Assembly: GCA_030593645.1 (NCBI GenBank)
Contig: JAUVGT010000047.1
Location: 1 to 16,744 of the forward strand
Origin: Deltaproteobacteria bacterium
GTDB lineage: Bacteria > Desulfobacterota > Desulfobacteria > Desulfobacterales > JAUVGT01
Reading direction: 5' to 3'
Length of the DNA stretch: 16,744 nucleotides
The notes beneath the pieces are model-generated. The model had not been told where the DNA came from. It saw only the letters and a program-made list of their open reading frames with translations, and did no database searches. This document shows positions 12,874 through 16,744 of the stretch, piece by piece. Positions within the stretch are counted from its first letter, which is position 1, and each line of letters opens with the position of its first letter. A program made the translations under genes and the position numbers.

Positions 12874-14316
12874 ATGGGTAATAGGCAATTATCTCAAAAA
12901 ACCGCTAAGTTATATGAGCAGATCGCTGATCATGTTGCTGGATTAATCGATGGCGGAACTTTCCGTCCCGGCGAACGGATTCCATCTTTACGGCAATTGA
13001 GCACACAAAAACGAGTCAGTGTATCCACTGTTCTGCAAGCTTACAGTCTGCTGGAAGATCACGGACTGATTGAAGCAAGGCCCCAGTCCGGCTATTATGT
13101 TAAGACAAAGTCTCCGTACTCATGTCCGGAACCTGAAATTTCTACTACGGTATCTGATCCTACCGAGATCAGTATCCAGGAACTGACAATGATGGTCATG
13201 CATGATCTTTTTAATCCCAACCTGGTACAGCTGGGTGCGGCAGCACCCAATCCGGCTGTCCTGCCGACGGGCAAGCTTAACCGCATTCTGGCATCTTTGA
13301 CCCGGCGGAAAGGCGATTTTGGGATTCAATATGATATTCCATCAGGATATAAAGACCTTCGTGTTCAGATCGCCCGCCATATGGTTAAGGCCGGATGCAG
13401 TCTCAAGCCGGGGGATATTATCACCACCACCGGCTGTATTGAGGCAATTGATTTATGCCTGCGGGCTGTATGCAGGCCGGGGGATACGGTAGCCATTGAA
13501 TCCCCTACTTATTTTGGCATTCTACAGAGCATGGAAGCCATGGGGCTTCAGGCCCTTGAGATCCCCACACATCCCAGGGATGGAATCAGCCTGGAAGCCC
13601 TTGGTTTCGCGATTGAACAGACACCGGTGAAGGCCTGCCTGGTGATCTCAAATTTTAATAACCCGATTGGGAGCTGTATCCCGGATGAGAAGAAGAAGAG
13701 CCTGGTACAATTAATCGGCGAACATGAAATACCCCTGATAGAAGTCGATGTATGCGGAGAGATCTATTTTTCCGAACCCAGACCGTCGGTTTGCAAGGCT
13801 TATGATGAAAAAGGATTGGTCATGCTGTGCTCCTCATTTTCAAAGACCATTGCTCCCGGATACCGGGTCGGATGGGTCACCCCAGGCAGAATCAGCTCCA
13901 CGATTGAATGGCTGAAATTTACGTCAAGTATTGCCACAGCTACCTTTCCTCAGCTGGCCCTGGCCGAGTTCCTGGATAGGGGAGGATATGAGCACCATAT
14001 GAAACGCGTGAGGCGTACCTATGCGCATAACGTCGCCCGTATGTCCGAGGCGGTGGTGCGTTATTTCCCGGAAGAGACACGCGCAACACGACCCACCGGC
14101 GGATTCCTGCTCTGGGTGCAGCTCCCGAAATCAGTGGATTCACTCGTGCTTTATAAACAAGCACTCCGGTCGGGCATAACCCTGTCACCCGGTGATATGT
14201 TTTCATCTACCCGGCGATACCGTAACTTTGTCCGGCTCAATGCCGCGTGCTGGACGGATGAGATCGAACGAGCCATTGCGCGTCTGGGGGATTTGATTAA
14301 GGGACAAATAAATTGA
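12874..14316 (+). CDS. MocR-type transcriptional regulator (GntR winged helix fused to aminotransferase class I fold)
   Basis: Residues about 11-80 form a GntR winged helix (LYEQIADHV, GERIPSLRQLS, VSVSTVLQAYSLLEDHGLI, QSGYYV). The rest is a PLP-dependent fold type I domain: IQYDIPSGYKDLRVQIARHM, TTGCIEAIDLCLRA, ESPTYFGILQ, SNFNNPIGSCIP, the PLP-lysine motif SSFSKTIAPGYRVGW, GGFLLWVQLP and FVRLNAACW. Such proteins use PLP or its amino-acid adducts as effectors. The usual Asp-x-Tyr before the lysine reads DVCGE, so cysteine replaces the tyrosine that normally contacts PLP. ATG at 12874 is chosen because AGAGGA lies seven to eight bases upstream. An ATG at 12814 would start inside MITE B and is unlikely to be original. 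It is divergent from DUF2917, and a role in regulating that gene is inferred. Confidence 0.9.
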   Translation: MGNRQLSQKTAKLYEQIADHVAGLIDGGTFRPGERIPSLRQLSTQKRVSVSTVLQAYSLLEDHGLIEARPQSGYYVKTKSPYSCPEPEISTTVSDPTEISIQELTMMVMHDLFNPNLVQLGAAAPNPAVLPTGKLNRILASLTRRKGDFGIQYDIPSGYKDLRVQIARHMVKAGCSLKPGDIITTTGCIEAIDLCLRAVCRPGDTVAIESPTYFGILQSMEAMGLQALEIPTHPRDGISLEALGFAIEQTPVKACLVISNFNNPIGSCIPDEKKKSLVQLIGEHEIPLIEVDVCGEIYFSEPRPSVCKAYDEKGLVMLCSSFSKTIAPGYRVGWVTPGRISSTIEWLKFTSSIATATFPQLALAEFLDRGGYEHHMKRVRRTYAHNVARMSEAVVRYFPEETRATRPTGGFLLWVQLPKSVDSLVLYKQALRSGITLSPGDMFSSTRRYRNFVRLNAACWTDEIERAIARLGDLIKGQIN

Positions 14317-14478
14317 TGTTTCGGAGTGGTTTTTGCTACAAGGTTGCTTCATCCTGTTATCACTGTATCATTGAAACAACACCTATTGCTTTATGATTAA
14401 TTATTTATTATCAAGGACATGAAATGTAAATAACAGTCGAAAAAAATTCATGATCAATCCAAACCGCGTGCGCTAAAT

Positions 14479-16092
14479 ATGAAGGTTATCTTTCAAAATT
14501 TGATGAGACCCAAAATCACTTCAGTCAGGTTCCTGTCGATTATGATATGTCTGGTATCATTCTTCACCAGTTGTGCGGGGCTGCCAAGGGGCTACGATCG
14601 GACAACAACCACTGCACTGACTCCGTCAAAAACAAATCTTCTTGGTAAGTCGCTGAAAACTGATATTGAATCAAATCCCGGAAAATCGGGATTTTACCTG
14701 TTAAACAATAATCATGATGCACTGGAAGCCAGGGCGTTATTAATTAAAGCCGCTGAGAAAACCCTGGATGTCCAGTATTATCTCTTCAATGACGATAGTA
14801 CCGGTCTACTTGTGAAATACTGGCTGCTTCAGGCAGCTGACCGGGGCGTTCGGGTCCGCGTGCTGATCGATGATATTGATACCGCTGACAAAACATTCGA
14901 TATCGGGGTTCTGGACCATCACCCGAATATTTCTGTACGCTTTTTTAACCCGTTTGTTCAGCGTAAACTCTTTCGTATCATTGAGATTATCACTGATCCG
15001 GGGAGGGTTGGCCGCCGGATGCATAATAAATGTTTTGTCGCGGATAATACGGTCGCCATCGTCGGCGGCAGGAATATCGGTGACGAATATTTCTCCACCC
15101 GGATTGATACCGGTTTTGCGGATACGGATATCATTTCGATCGGTCCGGTTGTTCAGGATATGTCAGTCAGTTTTGATGAATTCTGGAACAGCAAGTGGGC
15201 TGTGCCTGTGAAAGTGTTTGGTTTGAAAAAAAATGCCGGGAAAAGATTATCGGATGCACGGAATATATTGGAAAATCATGCAGTAAAGTTGAACGACTCG
15301 GTTTATGTCAAGGCCGTCAATCAATCGGATTTTCTTGAGCGTCTTATCAATCGCAATCTGCCGCTCATATGGGCCCCGGTTCAGCTGTATTACGATTTAC
15401 CTGAAAAAATCGGTAAAGCTCTGGATGACCCGACACCCCGTTTGAGCGACCAGGTACGCTCGCTGGTTGAAAAAGCTCAAAACGAATTGATTTTTATATC
15501 ACCCTACTTCATACCTGGAAAAAAAGGGGTTCGTTTTTATAAAAAATTAAGAGATCGCGGAATCAAGATCAGGATTCTTACGAATTCCCTTGCTTCTACA
15601 GATGCGTGGATTGTTCACAGCGGTTATGCCCCGTATCGGAAACAGCTGGTGAAGATGGGCGTAGAATTAAATGAATTGAAAGTATTTCCCTTTGAGAAAA
15701 AACGGTGGCGGCTGAAAAGTATGAAGGGACCATTGCTTAACAAGCTGCATGCCAAGATTATCGTGGTGGATCGCAGACATGTTTTTATCGGATCGGCTAA
15801 CATGGACTCGCGATCACGAAAATATAATACCGAAATCGGTGTAATGATTGACAGTAACGAGCTGGCAGCCCAGGTGGTTCAATTATTTCAGGAGACCACA
15901 CAGCCTGAAAATTGTCTGCGGTTAGCTGTACAAGAAATTAATAATGGAATTTCAACAGATAATTCTATGATTGTATGGATAACCAAAGAAAACAATAAAA
16001 TGGTTGTTTTTTATAAGGAACCGATGGCCAGCATTTGGCGCAGAATTGGCTCAAATTTCATGCGATTGTTTCCACTGGAAAATCAGCTTTAG
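14479..16092 (+). CDS. Phospholipase D / cardiolipin synthase-like probable lipoprotein
   Basis: The 537-residue protein has two HKD motifs: H182-x-K184-x4-D189 (MHNKCFVAD, then IVGGRNIGDEYF) and H424-x-K426-x4-D431 (LHAKIIVVD, then FIGSANMDSRS). The two-domain layout, LDVQYYLFNDD near the start and the GGRNIGDEYF sequence, resembles the ClsC/YmdC type of PLD protein, which forms cardiolipin or hydrolyses phosphodiesters. The N-terminus is basic, then hydrophobic (18-29), then FTSC: a lipobox-like sequence with Cys32, although position -3 is Phe rather than Leu, so lipidation is probable, not certain. No strong ribosome site precedes ATG 14479; ATG 14503 would still keep the signal. It is preceded by 162 bp without recognisable signals and followed by a terminator hairpin. 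The substrate cannot be told from the sequence. Confidence 0.88.
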   Translation: MKVIFQNLMRPKITSVRFLSIMICLVSFFTSCAGLPRGYDRTTTTALTPSKTNLLGKSLKTDIESNPGKSGFYLLNNNHDALEARALLIKAAEKTLDVQYYLFNDDSTGLLVKYWLLQAADRGVRVRVLIDDIDTADKTFDIGVLDHHPNISVRFFNPFVQRKLFRIIEIITDPGRVGRRMHNKCFVADNTVAIVGGRNIGDEYFSTRIDTGFADTDIISIGPVVQDMSVSFDEFWNSKWAVPVKVFGLKKNAGKRLSDARNILENHAVKLNDSVYVKAVNQSDFLERLINRNLPLIWAPVQLYYDLPEKIGKALDDPTPRLSDQVRSLVEKAQNELIFISPYFIPGKKGVRFYKKLRDRGIKIRILTNSLASTDAWIVHSGYAPYRKQLVKMGVELNELKVFPFEKKRWRLKSMKGPLLNKLHAKIIVVDRRHVFIGSANMDSRSRKYNTEIGVMIDSNELAAQVVQLFQETTQPENCLRLAVQEINNGISTDNSMIVWITKENNKMVVFYKEPMASIWRRIGSNFMRLFPLENQL

Positions 16093-16128
16093 ATTGAAGC
16101 GGTTTTAAAACCACGACTAAGATGACCA

Positions 16129-16159
16129 CAGGAGCACGTTATAACGTGCCCCTGCTTTT
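16129..16159 (+). terminator. Intrinsic terminator of the PLD-like gene
   Basis: CAGGAGCACGTTAT (16129-16142) pairs with ATAACGTGCCCCTG with a single mismatch and is followed by CTTTTG. It lies 37 bases past the stop. The minus-strand reading lacks a T-run, so it probably serves the plus-strand gene only. Confidence 0.65.
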
Positions 16160-16201
16160 GAAAACCACAGAAAGCTTTCAGTTTATTTTATCACAACCAT
16201 T

Positions 16202-16405
16202 CTACATAACATAGTCTGTGATTTCATTCTCCGCAGTGCTGATTGCGAACCTTCCTGATTCAACATAATTGATGGCTGATATCCTGCTAAACTCATTTAG
16301 AGATACCTGATATACCTGAATTTCATGCAATGCCCTGCAGTTATCGACACATTCATCTTTGGGCTGATCCTTCCTGATACATTTCGCGCATGGTGAAGAA
16401 ATCAT
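16202..16405 (-). CDS. Small cysteine-containing hypothetical protein
   Basis: This 67-residue protein has no family I recognise. The N-terminus carries C6, C9, C19 and C23 (CAKCIRKDQPKDECVDNC), a spacing that could hold a zinc ion or Fe-S centre. The remainder (FSRISAINYVESGRFAI) is mixed alpha/beta with no membrane segment. It is accepted as a gene because AAGGGGG lies about five bases before the ATG, an ideal ribosome site. A short inverted repeat (GCGAC and GTCGC) lies just upstream of that site. It converges on the PLD-like gene. The function is unknown. Confidence 0.6.
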   Translation of the reverse strand: MISSPCAKCIRKDQPKDECVDNCRALHEIQVYQVSLNEFSRISAINYVESGRFAISTAENEITDYVM

Positions 16406-16744
16406 GGAATCCCCCTTTTCGCGACGCTTAAACCGGTCGCTTTTGTTTTATATTACGATAAATGGTAAATATTAGCGTTTCATTACATTTGAATTTATAT
16501 TGATTAGGATTAACGCGCAATGAACTGGATCACACCAAATAGATGAAATTCGTCACACCTTGACAGATACAGACTCAAAGAATCAGTGGACCGGGGAAAA
16601 TACAGGTGATAGAATGCCGGGAGGGTAAAAGATCTTTAACTATTTGAAAAAATAACGTAAAAGCTCTTGGATTATTTCATTCTTTTTATATGTGTTGATA
16701 TAAATTCATTCAAGTCTGAATTCAGTATGTTTTCAAACTCTATA
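16406..16744. other. Right-edge region without a confirmed gene
   Basis: About 340 bases are AT-rich and hold no convincing gene. On the minus strand a frame is open from the window edge to TAA at 16672-16674 (23 codons, ending FISTHIKRMK); this could be the 3' end of a gene starting beyond the window, but it is too short to judge. Confidence 0.4.

Noticed and set aside
16672..16744. Open minus-strand frame at the right edge as a partial gene
   Set aside because: Twenty-three codons are too few to separate from chance in AT-rich DNA; noted only in the edge-region entry.

Overview
The window looks like chromosomal DNA of a Gram-negative, moderately AT-rich bacterium, most plausibly a deltaproteobacterium of the Desulfobacterales type. 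This is an inference from gene content: a KdsC-type protein (LPS/Kdo chemistry implies an outer membrane), a DUF2284 metal-binding protein, proteins with an N-terminal MJ0042-type zinc ribbon, and dense short inverted-repeat elements. No rRNA, tRNA or other marker gene is present to confirm it.

Layout. (1) 1-2184: a YitT-family membrane protein running off the left edge on the minus strand, a divergent MscS-family mechanosensitive channel, and a small KdsC-like HAD protein whose nucleophile aspartate is replaced by glycine. (2) 2356-10550: the core of the window, a large direct duplication. Each copy has a consensus sigma70-type promoter (TTGACA-17-TAAAAT), a leader of about 225-255 nt that can fold into a long hairpin, a TTG start forced by an in-frame stop, and a long protein with four parts: cytosolic zinc ribbon, one transmembrane helix, a PDZ-less trypsin/HtrA-like protease domain, and two DUF2059-like helical modules. 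The copies are separated by a 115-bp miniature element, which supplies the first gene's stop codon, and by a two-gene mobile-element-like operon coding for a DruA (DUF4338) homologue and a DDE transposase overlapping by ATGA. (3) 10565-11714: a minus-strand pair, DUF2284 protein then macrodomain protein, one base apart. (4) 11729-12841: two copies of one miniature inverted-repeat element, each with a 6-bp target duplication, on either side of a minus-strand DUF2917 gene. (5) 12874-16092: a MocR-type (GntR plus aminotransferase fold) regulator and a phospholipase D/cardiolipin synthase-like probable lipoprotein with its terminator. (6) 16202-16405: a small cysteine-containing protein. No convincing gene is visible after that.

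How it fits together. MscS, the paired membrane-anchored proteases and the PLD-like lipoprotein all act at the cell envelope, but they are not one operon and a shared role is only suggested. DUF2917 and the MocR regulator are divergent and may be a regulator-target pair, with a candidate direct-repeat operator between them; a miniature element has inserted just before the mocR-like gene.

The most interesting signals are: the duplicated zinc-ribbon/protease units with a conserved structured leader, one copy having an altered active-site loop and an added 22-residue repeat linker; the DruA homologue coupled to a transposase; and the apparently nucleophile-less KdsC-like protein.
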